Shown here: one piece after another, positions 8,434 to 16,225 of the stretch
Layout of the letters: each line of letters starts with the position of its first letter
Position numbering within the stretch: position 1 is the first letter of the stretch
Assembly (NCBI GenBank): GCA_036260945.1
Contig: DATALT010000002.1
Span: 372,001 to 436,000, forward strand
DNA from: Candidatus Babeliales bacterium
GTDB lineage: Bacteria; Babelota; Babeliae; Babelales; JACPOV01
Length of the DNA: 64,000 bases
Direction: 5' to 3'
The notes under the pieces: model-generated
Database searches by the model: none
The model's input: only the letters and a program-made list of their open reading frames with translations
Told to the model about the DNA's origin: nothing
Translations under genes and position numbers: made by a program

Positions 8434-9132
8434 ATGAAGCTAGTGATAATGGCCAGAGCTATTATTGTTTTATCTATTTTTTTTCTTTCCTCTTGTCGCT
8501 ATTCCCGGTGGGCAATCGAGCAGCTTCCTCAAGCTGGCACCATTAATTACGAAGCTAAGCTTGTAGCGCGATATATTCGTTCGCTGCATCTATATGATCA
8601 GTTTGATACAATTGGCCATTTCGATGTTTTATGGCTCTCTGATGATGTGCGTTGCCAATATGCTTGCGTGCACGCGCGAAAAAATGAATTATGTGCTGAG
8701 AATGCTATTGAGTTTGAGAGGCGTCAACTTGAAGAAAATAATTATTTTATTTCTTTTTATCTTTTAGTAAGTGAATCCGATTCATGCAAGATCGATTCTG
8801 CAAGCGGCAATTCAAGTTTCTCAGTTTCTATGAAAATTGATGATGAGACGCACCATCCTGTTCAGATGAAACATCTTGATGACTTGCCAAGTGAATATGC
8901 ACTCTTTTTTGGATTGCGCTTCAATAAATTCAAACGAATATATTTGGTAAAATTTGATGCGGCTGATTGCAATAGTAATCGATTAATTTCGCCGTTTACA
9001 AAGACTCTTGATCTTTGCTTTACCAAAATGACGCGATTTGGTTCAGTGCGCTGGTATCTGACACAAGAAGGCGAAGCTATCAGCGAACCTCACAAAGAAT
9101 CTAATATTCTGGCCTACGATCTTAAAACGTAA
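8434..9132 (+). CDS. Putative lipoprotein of unknown function
   Basis: The frame opens at 8395, but ATG 8434 has an AGAGG site at proper spacing and puts a lipoprotein signal at the N-terminus: a hydrophobic stretch ending in the lipobox LSSC, with Cys at about residue 21. The mature part (about 210 residues) is soluble, has several cysteines and no recognisable domain. It is 17 bases upstream of rpiB and likely co-transcribed. It is divergent from the LolC/E permease gene, which handles lipoproteins; whether that is meaningful is unknown. Confidence 0.75.
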   Translation: MKLVIMARAIIVLSIFFLSSCRYSRWAIEQLPQAGTINYEAKLVARYIRSLHLYDQFDTIGHFDVLWLSDDVRCQYACVHARKNELCAENAIEFERRQLEENNYFISFYLLVSESDSCKIDSASGNSSFSVSMKIDDETHHPVQMKHLDDLPSEYALFFGLRFNKFKRIYLVKFDAADCNSNRLISPFTKTLDLCFTKMTRFGSVRWYLTQEGEAISEPHKESNILAYDLKT

Positions 9133-9149
9133 TTTGTAGAAAGGCGAAA

Positions 9150-9590
9150 ATGCATAAAACGCTGGCTATTGGCGCAGATCATCGTGGTTATTTTTATAAA
9201 GAGCAATTAAAAAAAATTTCGCAATTTGGAGGTTGTTCCGTTACGTGGATTGATGTAGGCGTGAAAAGCGCAGAGCGCGCAGATTATCCGGTTCCTGCGC
9301 ATGCAGCGGTTGAGGAAATTAAAAACGGAAAAGTGCAAGGCGCAGTATTGCTTTGCGGATCGGGTGTAGGGATGGCGATTGCAGCAAATCGATTTCCGGG
9401 AATATACGCTGCTGTTGTTTGGGAACCAATTGTTGCACGCATCGCAAAAGAGGATGATAATGCAAATGTATTATCTCTCTCCGCGGATTATGTAGATTTT
9501 AAAACAACGGTACAATGTGTCGAAGAGTGGCTGAACGCGACCTTTAAAGAAGGGCGCTACGCATTTCGACTTTCACTTATTGATAGATAG
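9150..9590 (+). CDS. rpiB: Ribose-5-phosphate isomerase B
   Basis: A 146-residue RpiB/LacAB family sugar-phosphate isomerase that interconverts ribose-5-phosphate and ribulose-5-phosphate in the non-oxidative pentose phosphate pathway. Family motifs are IGADHRGY at the start, DYPVPA, LLCGSGVGMAIAANR with the catalytic Cys at residue 69, and DDNANVLSLSADY. The common CGTG is CGSG here, a conservative change. It follows a lipoprotein gene by 17 bases and ends at a strong bidirectional terminator. Confidence 0.93.
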   Translation: MHKTLAIGADHRGYFYKEQLKKISQFGGCSVTWIDVGVKSAERADYPVPAHAAVEEIKNGKVQGAVLLCGSGVGMAIAANRFPGIYAAVVWEPIVARIAKEDDNANVLSLSADYVDFKTTVQCVEEWLNATFKEGRYAFRLSLIDR

Positions 9591-9601
9591 GTATAGTAAA
9601 A

Positions 9602-9637
9602 AAAGCGGCTGGCAAATATGCGAGCCGCTTTTTTTTG
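9602..9637. terminator. Bidirectional rho-independent terminator
   Basis: AAAGCGGCT (9602-9610) pairs perfectly with AGCCGCTTT (9623-9631), followed by a T run on the plus strand and preceded by an A run that serves the minus strand. It separates the convergent rpiB and FtsH-like genes. Confidence 0.9.
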
Positions 9638-9640
9638 TTT

Positions 9641-12106
9641 TCAAAAATTAACATCTGCGGTAGCTAAAGGCGCAGATTCTGCTGACGGTGAAGGTGCATC
9701 AGCTTCTGTTGGTTGCTCTGAAGCCTCTGGCTTAGTCAGCGGTTTGCCTTGCATAATCAATTCAAGATGATAGCCGCTTAAGCTCAAGTATTTTTCAAGC
9801 GCTTGCGCTGTTATCTCAATTTTATCTTTATGCTGCATAAGAAGATCTGAAACTTCTTTTTCACAACGATTCATAAGTTGATATGCTTCTTCTTGTAATT
9901 TCTTGCATTGCTCCTTGGGCAATTCGCTTTCTTTGATTCCTTTAAAGACAATATACTTTGCCATAGCAAGTGCTTTTTGATTATCGTGTCTATGGTACGT
10001 ATACCCACTATTGCCAAGGATTAATTTTTCAGCAACGTGACCAGCAAGATCGATTTTGCATTGAGCAATTAACTCATCGTGAGAATTGTACGTACCCTTA
10101 CCATCTTTGGGGCATGTAAATACTTTTCCGTTCTCGACAGTCTCTCGCTGCTTTTCATTTTCCTGAACGTATTTCATCCATGTTGGCTCTTCTTTTGGCT
10201 TGATATTTACTGGACAGATAGTAACTTTTGCTACCGATTGCGAACTTTCAAGAAGCATTGTTGCTAGTGCATGACCAGCCTGGTGAATCGCAACTAAATG
10301 TTTTTCGTGTGCAGGTAGGCGAGGATCTTCAAAGAGAATCAGGCGCGTTTCTTCGTCAAATGCTCGTTCCAAATGAAATTCGTTAAGTGACTCGCCTTCG
10401 GTTTTTGCATAATGTAATGCAGTAGCAATTATTCTGCGTAGAGCTTCGAAAGAAATGCTTTCAGTTTCTTGCGCAAGTTTCTTCAGATAATCTGCATCAA
10501 CGGTCATAATCCCGATTTTATCGAGCTCTTTGTGCAAGAAATATTGGCGTTCTTCTAAGGTTGGGTGCATAAACCAAAGTGTTTTTTCAAATCGGCCTGG
10601 TTGCAATAATGCATAATCCAAATTCTGGGGAGCATTTGTTGCGGCGAGCATGATAACAGGACGAGCATCATCTTCATCAGTTGTTACACCACTCATTGCA
10701 GTTAATAACTGAGAAAGGAGCGCAGCATTTTTATCACGTTGGGCTCCAAGCATATCGATCTCATCAATAAAGAGAACACATGGTGCGTAATAGCGAGCAT
10801 AGAACATTACACGACTGAGGCCATGCTCATCTCTTAGAATGTCTGCAGCGACGAAACTCAAGAAATTAAAGTTCTCGCCAAATGCATCTTTTAGTTCGCC
10901 CGCAAATGCTTCAGCCATAAAAGTTTTACCAGTTCGTGTATCGCCAGCAAACAAGAATCCCTTTGGTGGTTTCATGCCGGATCTATTGAATTTTTCACGA
11001 TTGCGGAAATATTCAACTATGCGGCTGAGCTGATCTTTAATGTGATCTTTTCCTATAATATCTTTGAAGCGATAGCGAGGATCAATCATCCATGGATCGG
11101 TTTTGCGTACTACGGGTCCACCGCGCAAGTATGCGCGTACATTTTCCCATTTTCGGCTCATCCATTTTTTAGTTTCGTCAAATCGTTCTTTAAGGGGATC
11201 CCTAATCAATTCCCAAGTAATCATTGGCGGCAGTGTTAATTTAAGGAAGCCAAGTTCTTGTCCGTAGTATTGAATCCAGCCAGCTTTATTGAGATGGTCT
11301 TCGTTAGCGAGAGTCCCATCGATTGCCACTTTTGGAGCTTGACCAATCGTATTTTTTCTGGCCGCTGTAAACCACTCTGGCGCTATCTTATCGGGAAGGT
11401 TTGCAATAAGAAGATAGGCGAGGACTCCTGCAGCAAGCAGTGCACCGCCTTTTGAAAGTAGCGTGTGATCGTTAGCAAATTTTTCAACACGGCGATAAGC
11501 GCGATTAAAAAGAGATAATCCCACTCGATTTGCTTCTACGTCGATTGAATTCATCAACTTTTCGTTAACTTCGATATCCAGCTTAAGAGAATCAATAGAT
11601 GGCGCGTTTCGAGTAACCGTATTTTTTATGAGATCTTCTAATTGTGGCTCTGGAAACTGAGTAAAGTTTTGTTTGATCACAAATCTTAAATGGTCAGCAA
11701 GTCCTTTAAAAATCACGTTCAGGAGTTTAATGCTCATCGGGTCGTTTACTAAGGCGCTGGTGCCTTGCAATTGTGCAATGTTGAATCTGAGCATTTTTAT
11801 ATGCTCAAGAGCCTTTGTTTTATCGCAGCCACGGATCTGATTGTTATTGATAACTTGCGCCAAATTTTCTAGCGCAAAATCAAACTTTTTATAGAGTTCC
11901 AGGGTTGAACGCAAATGAAGTTCGATCGTGTCCTCCAGTAGTTGCCTATCGGCTGGAGCTGAATTTTCTTGGTGTGTCGATTCTGAAGATGCTTTTTCTT
12001 CTGTAGGAGTCGCTTTTGGGTTTGCATAGATGCTAGAAGTGACGATTGATGGGGCTGATGCGATCACGCACAACAACAATATGTTAATTCTATTAGTCAA
12101 TTTCAT
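9641..12106 (-). CDS. Membrane FtsH-like AAA protein with inactivated M41 zinc-protease motif
   Basis: The frame opens at 12199, but ATG 12106 follows AGAGGAAA and begins a signal/anchor segment (residues 1-28), giving 821 residues. Topology mimics FtsH: anchor, a ~190-residue periplasmic part (FtsH has about 70), a second membrane segment near 222-240, then the AAA domain. Walker A is GDTRTGKT (388-395), Walker B is CVLFIDEIDML, and PGRFEKTLWF carries the arginine finger. The M41-like C-terminus keeps AIHQAGHALA, but the active-site HExxH is H608-Q-A-G-H612; codon CAG replaces the catalytic Glu. Asp708 could still be the third zinc ligand. It is therefore likely an unfoldase or chaperone with no proteolysis, comparable in logic to plant FtsHi proteins. 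A Pro-rich acidic tail ends the protein. Confidence 0.87.
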   Translation of the reverse strand: MKLTNRINILLLCVIASAPSIVTSSIYANPKATPTEEKASSESTHQENSAPADRQLLEDTIELHLRSTLELYKKFDFALENLAQVINNNQIRGCDKTKALEHIKMLRFNIAQLQGTSALVNDPMSIKLLNVIFKGLADHLRFVIKQNFTQFPEPQLEDLIKNTVTRNAPSIDSLKLDIEVNEKLMNSIDVEANRVGLSLFNRAYRRVEKFANDHTLLSKGGALLAAGVLAYLLIANLPDKIAPEWFTAARKNTIGQAPKVAIDGTLANEDHLNKAGWIQYYGQELGFLKLTLPPMITWELIRDPLKERFDETKKWMSRKWENVRAYLRGGPVVRKTDPWMIDPRYRFKDIIGKDHIKDQLSRIVEYFRNREKFNRSGMKPPKGFLFAGDTRTGKTFMAEAFAGELKDAFGENFNFLSFVAADILRDEHGLSRVMFYARYYAPCVLFIDEIDMLGAQRDKNAALLSQLLTAMSGVTTDEDDARPVIMLAATNAPQNLDYALLQPGRFEKTLWFMHPTLEERQYFLHKELDKIGIMTVDADYLKKLAQETESISFEALRRIIATALHYAKTEGESLNEFHLERAFDEETRLILFEDPRLPAHEKHLVAIHQAGHALATMLLESSQSVAKVTICPVNIKPKEEPTWMKYVQENEKQRETVENGKVFTCPKDGKGTYNSHDELIAQCKIDLAGHVAEKLILGNSGYTYHRHDNQKALAMAKYIVFKGIKESELPKEQCKKLQEEAYQLMNRCEKEVSDLLMQHKDKIEITAQALEKYLSLSGYHLELIMQGKPLTKPEASEQPTEADAPSPSAESAPLATADVNF

Positions 12107-12217
12107 TAGATTTCCTCTTGCAATAACCCATTTATTTTTTTGTTCGGCGGTAGAAAATATCGTACCTGAGAACAAAAAAAAGTCAATCTGGGTGGGCAAA
12201 TAGCAAAGGGAAATTAA

Positions 12218-12246
12218 ATAAAAAAACCCCCATTTTTAGTGGGGGC
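12218..12246 (-). terminator. Rho-independent terminator after the small exported protein gene
   Basis: CCCCCA (12227-12232) pairs with TGGGGG (12240-12245) around a 7-base loop. Reading on the minus strand, a T run follows. It isolates the gene at 12273-12626 from the FtsH-like gene downstream. Confidence 0.85.
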
Positions 12247-12272
12247 TTAAATCTTGGTAATTGGCTAATTGA

Positions 12273-12626
12273 TTAGCAAGCGGGTTGCGCTGTGTTGCCA
12301 ACAAAATCGCCTACTACGCCTTGTACGTATTTTGCTTGATCTTTGATATGCTCATAAACCCAAACGCCGACGCAGAGATCAACAAGTTTGTTTTCTGGCG
12401 TTTTTGCATCGCTGAATAAATACTTGTAATACGCAAATAGTGCTGCGTAAGGGAGCGCAATTTTGAAAGCTTTTAAGAAAGTGCATCCAACTGATAGCGA
12501 GCTGTCAGCATCGATTTTAGTCATTTCAGTGCTGCAGCATGAGCCTTTTTTATCGGCTGCTGAAACTGAAGGTGCTACTGCTACGGTGATAACGAGAGCG
12601 CAAATCATTTTCAAAAATAATTTCAT
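12273..12626 (-). CDS. Small exported membrane-associated protein
   Basis: 117 residues with a textbook signal peptide (MICALVITVAVAPSVSA followed by ADKK), a CC pair soon after the cleavage site, and a hydrophobic helix IALPYAALFAYYKYLF. It ends in Cys. No domain was recognised. It stands alone, with its own terminator directly downstream, just ahead of the FtsH-like gene on the same strand. Confidence 0.75.
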   Translation of the reverse strand: MKLFLKMICALVITVAVAPSVSAADKKGSCCSTEMTKIDADSSLSVGCTFLKAFKIALPYAALFAYYKYLFSDAKTPENKLVDLCVGVWVYEHIKDQAKYVQGVVGDFVGNTAQPAC

Positions 12627-12763
12627 CGCTTGTGCCTTTTTTTAAAGGAGTTAATTATACTGTTATTAACGACGGGTATTAAGGTACACAACTACTTATT
12701 TATTTGTCAATCTTGAAACATAATTGGAAGAATTTTTTAATAATTGTGGGTAAGGATGTGCGT

Positions 12764-14227
12764 ATGCTAAAAAATCGGATGTTGAAAGTTGCCTTGTTCT
12801 TGGGAGTCTTTCTGCTTGGCGCAAGTGGAACGAGCGCATTGTACTACGTATGGCGAAATAAATCGCCATTCGATTTTTCGATGAATAAAATTAGTGAACA
12901 TGATGGGGTAGTGCCTTTGGTCATACTCGGATCTGGGCCAGCATCGCTGAGCGCGGCGCTCTATGGCTCTCGCCAGAAAATAAAAACGATCGTTATTGCG
13001 GGAAATAAACCAGGCGGAGCGTTGACCGAAACGAGTTATATCGAAAATTGGCCTGGTAGACCGAAAATTCTGGGAACAGACGTTATGAGAGATTTGCAGG
13101 AACAGGCAGTTCAGTTTGGTGCAGAAATTATCAGTGATGCTGTTGAGCGGGTCGATTTTTCTCAATGGCCATTTCAGATAGTTACTGAGAATGGCAGAAC
13201 TCTCTATGCACTCACAGTTATAATTGGAACGGGATCTACCCCAAAAACGCTGGGTATTCCAGGTGAGCAAGAATATTGGGGCAAGGGCGTGACCACGTGC
13301 GCAATCTGTGATGCACCATTTCATCAAGATAAGGAGGTGGTTGTTATCGGTGGAGGCGACTCTGCGATAGAAGAGGCGATTCAACTAGCTGCTTATGCCA
13401 AAAAAATAACTATTTTAGTTCGGAAAGATCGTATGCGTGCTGCTGCGGCAATGCAAGAACGCTTGCACGATTATGCAAACATTGAAGTTAAATATAATAC
13501 ACAAGTTCGTTCAATAATTGGGGACGGCGATTTGGTTACCGGCGTTGAAATCTTTGATTCCAAAACCGATACGCAATCAACTCTGCAGGTGAGCGGTGTG
13601 TTTTTGGCTATCGGCCACGATCCTAACGCTGCATTATTCAAAGAATATCTTAAATTGGATGCTGAAGGCACCATTTCATTAGCAAATCGCACCCAGGCTA
13701 CTTCGTTGGCGGGTGTTTTTGCTGCAGGTGATGTGACTGATCATCGCTATCGCCAAGCAGGCGTTGCTTCAGGCGATGGTATTAAAGCGGCTCTTGATGC
13801 CGTCTCGTTCCTTCAAGAGCATGGGTTTAATACAACGGTTGCTCGGGAACTAGAAAAAAGAAGTAAACCAACTATTGCTGAAAAAAGAGTTGAAGTTCCA
13901 CAAATTAAGCAATTAGAGGAGCTAAAAGAAATAATCAACGCTGCAAAAGGGCTAGTAGTTATCGATTACTATGCCCCATATTGCCCAAGTTGCATGAGAA
14001 TGTTGCCAAGTCTATCGGCAGTGGCAGCACAATTTGCAGAACAAGTGGCTTTCTTAAAGGTTGATACGAGCGTTTCGCCCGAAATTGCGCAGGAATTCCA
14101 TGTTCCAACGATTCCATGTTTGATGGTCTTTAAAGATCAAAAAATGATAGCGCGCATTAATCAGCCGATGAGCCGTAAGCAATTAGAGGAGTTAATGAAT
14201 AAGCTTTTAGACCAAGAGGACGCCTAG
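12764..14227 (+). CDS. Membrane-anchored thioredoxin reductase-thioredoxin fusion
   Basis: The start ATG 12764 (487 residues) follows TAAGGA; the frame opens earlier at 12704 without such a site. Residues 7-30 form one hydrophobic anchor. A complete low-molecular-weight thioredoxin reductase follows: GSGPASLSAALY for FAD, redox-active C179-A-I-C182 (usually CATC), GGGDSAIEEA for NADPH, and AAGDVTDHRYRQ. A linker leads to a C-terminal thioredoxin fold with YAPYC407-P-S-C410 and the cis-proline segment VPTIPCLMVF. TrxB-Trx fusions are known (for example Mycobacterium leprae); the membrane anchor is unusual. Which face of the membrane it occupies is unclear, since NADPH is cytosolic. It ends in its own terminator. 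Confidence 0.92.
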   Translation: MLKNRMLKVALFLGVFLLGASGTSALYYVWRNKSPFDFSMNKISEHDGVVPLVILGSGPASLSAALYGSRQKIKTIVIAGNKPGGALTETSYIENWPGRPKILGTDVMRDLQEQAVQFGAEIISDAVERVDFSQWPFQIVTENGRTLYALTVIIGTGSTPKTLGIPGEQEYWGKGVTTCAICDAPFHQDKEVVVIGGGDSAIEEAIQLAAYAKKITILVRKDRMRAAAAMQERLHDYANIEVKYNTQVRSIIGDGDLVTGVEIFDSKTDTQSTLQVSGVFLAIGHDPNAALFKEYLKLDAEGTISLANRTQATSLAGVFAAGDVTDHRYRQAGVASGDGIKAALDAVSFLQEHGFNTTVARELEKRSKPTIAEKRVEVPQIKQLEELKEIINAAKGLVVIDYYAPYCPSCMRMLPSLSAVAAQFAEQVAFLKVDTSVSPEIAQEFHVPTIPCLMVFKDQKMIARINQPMSRKQLEELMNKLLDQEDA

Positions 14228-14258
14228 TTTTTCTTAATAAATCGTAGATAAATAATTT

Positions 14259-14291
14259 AGAGAGCGGAATATCAAACCCGCTCTCTTTTTT
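14259..14291 (+). terminator. Rho-independent terminator
   Basis: AGAGAGCGG (14259-14267) pairs with CCGCTCTCT (14278-14286) and runs into a T tract, ending the trxB-trx transcript. Confidence 0.9.
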
Positions 14292-14367
14292 ACTTGTTAA
14301 TATTGCAAATAGAAATGATTTAATGCTAAAATTTTCATATATATGTCAGCGAGCGAGGGGAGAACGT

Positions 14368-15417
14368 ATGTATAAAAAGGTAGGCAAACGCTTACTTTTC
14401 GGCTTATTTACAGTGGTTTTGGTGGCTTGGTGGTCGATTGTTGTAGTCGGCTCATTTAGCGCTATTATGCCCGATCGCGTGGTTCTTGATAACCAAACCA
14501 AATATTTAGACGGCGCGCAAATGGAATATGTTACCTTTGTTTCGCAAGCGGGTACCGATTGCAAAGCGCTGGAACGTCATGGGATTTTGGTAAAAAAGCC
14601 TGGTGCAAAGGCCACTATTGTTGTTTGCCATGGATTTATGTGCAATAAATTTGATATTTCGTTCATGCGCCGCCTTATTTTTCCCGATTATAATGTAATG
14701 ATTTTTGATTTTCGTGCTCATGGTGAGCATGTTGAAGCAGAGCATTGCTGCACCTTTGGCCGTGATGAAGCGCTTGATGTTGCCGGTGCGGTAAATTATC
14801 TGCGCGCGCGTGAAGATTTGAATGGTGTGCCGCTTATAGCTTACGGTTTTTCTATGGGGGCGGTTGCTGCTATTCAGGCGCAAGCAGCATCTGAGCGTCA
14901 GGGAAATCCCTTCTTTAAGGCTCTCATTCTTGATTGCCCCTACGATACAAGCGAAAATATTTTAAAACGGTGCATGGATCATCTTAAATTTTCTTTCATG
15001 GGTTACACGTTCGATTTACCAGGTAAAAAATTTCTGGAACGGTACGCGTTCAATTCCTATGTGCAAGCACTCCTTAAATCGGTTTTAAAAACGGTTGCCC
15101 AACTAAATGCGACAGCAACTAATACGTATATTTATCCGGTAAATCCTGCAGAATCTATTAAGAGTGTTACTGCACCTGTTTTTTTAATTCACTGTTACAA
15201 CGATGAGAAAGTGACGGTAGAAGCTGCACATCATTTATATGATAATGCCGCAGGTTACAAAAGACTTTGGATAACAAAGGGACGACGGCATTTTGATTCT
15301 GTCTTTTTTATTCCTGATAAATATATCTATAAAGTTCAACTGTTTATCGAAAACGTGCTTTCGGGAGCAATACAAAATAAACCATGCAAAAAAGTACTAT
15401 CAGATATAAAAAAATAA
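14368..15417 (+). CDS. Membrane-anchored alpha/beta hydrolase
   Basis: The ATG at 14368 (349 residues) follows a GGGGAG site, preferred over the upstream frame opening at 14323. One N-terminal membrane segment (about residues 8-30) anchors a BAAT/peptidase S9-like hydrolase fold. VVCHGFMCNK forms the oxyanion region, YGFSMGAVAA holds the nucleophile serine (GxSxG), and LIHCYNDEKV and GRRHFDS fit the acid and histidine. The substrate is unknown; esterase or thioesterase activity on the outer face of the inner membrane is plausible. It is 10 bases upstream of the thioredoxin-like gene, so they form an operon. Confidence 0.85.
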   Translation: MYKKVGKRLLFGLFTVVLVAWWSIVVVGSFSAIMPDRVVLDNQTKYLDGAQMEYVTFVSQAGTDCKALERHGILVKKPGAKATIVVCHGFMCNKFDISFMRRLIFPDYNVMIFDFRAHGEHVEAEHCCTFGRDEALDVAGAVNYLRAREDLNGVPLIAYGFSMGAVAAIQAQAASERQGNPFFKALILDCPYDTSENILKRCMDHLKFSFMGYTFDLPGKKFLERYAFNSYVQALLKSVLKTVAQLNATATNTYIYPVNPAESIKSVTAPVFLIHCYNDEKVTVEAAHHLYDNAAGYKRLWITKGRRHFDSVFFIPDKYIYKVQLFIENVLSGAIQNKPCKKVLSDIKK

Positions 15418-15427
15418 GGAGATCTTT

Positions 15428-16099
15428 ATGAAAATACTCAATATGAAAATAGTTCTGCTTGTTGCAGCGATCTGTTCACAAACTATTTTTGCTGAATTAT
15501 TTATTCCCCGCTCGCTTAATGAATTCCGCTCGATTCTTAATAGCCATAATTTAGCAGTAGTTCATTTCAATTCGCACGAAGCAGCTAATGATCAAACCAA
15601 AGCAGAAGACATGAAAAGAGCATTTTTGCAATTAAGCCAAAAGCCTCGTTATAAAGATGCAATGGTTGCTTTTGTCGGGGTAAATAGTTCGCGCTTTCCG
15701 GAAATTGGCATGGCATATAAAGCAGCAAAAGAAAACGGTAGCAAATTAGTTCTTTTTCATGGCGGTGTAGCAATACAAGAAAATGATAACATTCTCACTA
15801 AAGATGAAATGAAAGATTATATTGAGCGTTATTTTGGCAAGATCATTGATGAGACGATTGAGCAAAATGCTCCAGCAAGAATGCGGCCTTATAGTGCTCG
15901 TGAGTACTATCCACGTTCCCGCCAAATAGTGCGAGAATATACCGAGCCAGAATACTATTATGATGATGCCGATTATTACTATCCACGTGCATATGGTCGT
16001 CGTTATTACAATGACTATTACGGTGGTTATTATGGCCCAGGAATAGGATTTGATGTAGGAACACCGCTTGGTGGTTTTGGATTTGGTTTAGGTTTTTAA
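15428..16099 (+). CDS. Exported thioredoxin-like protein lacking cysteines, with Tyr/Gly-rich tail
   Basis: 223 residues, AAGGAG site and a signal peptide ending SQTIFA. Residues about 25-140 resemble a thioredoxin fold (NLAVVHFNSHEA in the place of the active-site strand, a helix, then SKLVLFHGGV) but no CxxC is present, so redox catalysis is unlikely; a binding or chaperone role is possible. The last 70 residues are dominated by Tyr, Arg and Gly (YYYDDADYYY, GGYYGPGIG). Such tails often mediate surface or polymer interactions. It is cotranscribed with the hydrolase upstream and followed by a terminator. Confidence 0.75.
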   Translation: MKILNMKIVLLVAAICSQTIFAELFIPRSLNEFRSILNSHNLAVVHFNSHEAANDQTKAEDMKRAFLQLSQKPRYKDAMVAFVGVNSSRFPEIGMAYKAAKENGSKLVLFHGGVAIQENDNILTKDEMKDYIERYFGKIIDETIEQNAPARMRPYSAREYYPRSRQIVREYTEPEYYYDDADYYYPRAYGRRYYNDYYGGYYGPGIGFDVGTPLGGFGFGLGF

Positions 16100-16121
16100 A
16101 AATTGTTCTACCTCTCACGCT

Positions 16122-16154
16122 AAAAAAGGGCGCATGTAAAGTGCGCCCTTTTTT
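16122..16154. terminator. Strong rho-independent terminator
   Basis: AAAAAAGGGCGCA (16122-16134) is complementary to TGCGCCCTTTTTT (16142-16154) with a 7-base loop. It ends the hydrolase-thioredoxin-like operon; symmetrical A/T runs allow function in both directions. Confidence 0.92.
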
Positions 16155-16225
16155 AATTCTTGAACCACTGAATTTAACTATGTTACGCTGCTGCCAGGTT
16201 AAAAAAATGAGCGTAGGAGAGCGTA

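Noticed and set aside
12767-13384. A 205-codon open frame antisense to the trxB-trx fusion
   Set aside because: It lies fully within a strongly conserved gene, has no ribosome site and its translation has no recognisable features; it is a shadow of the real reading frame.
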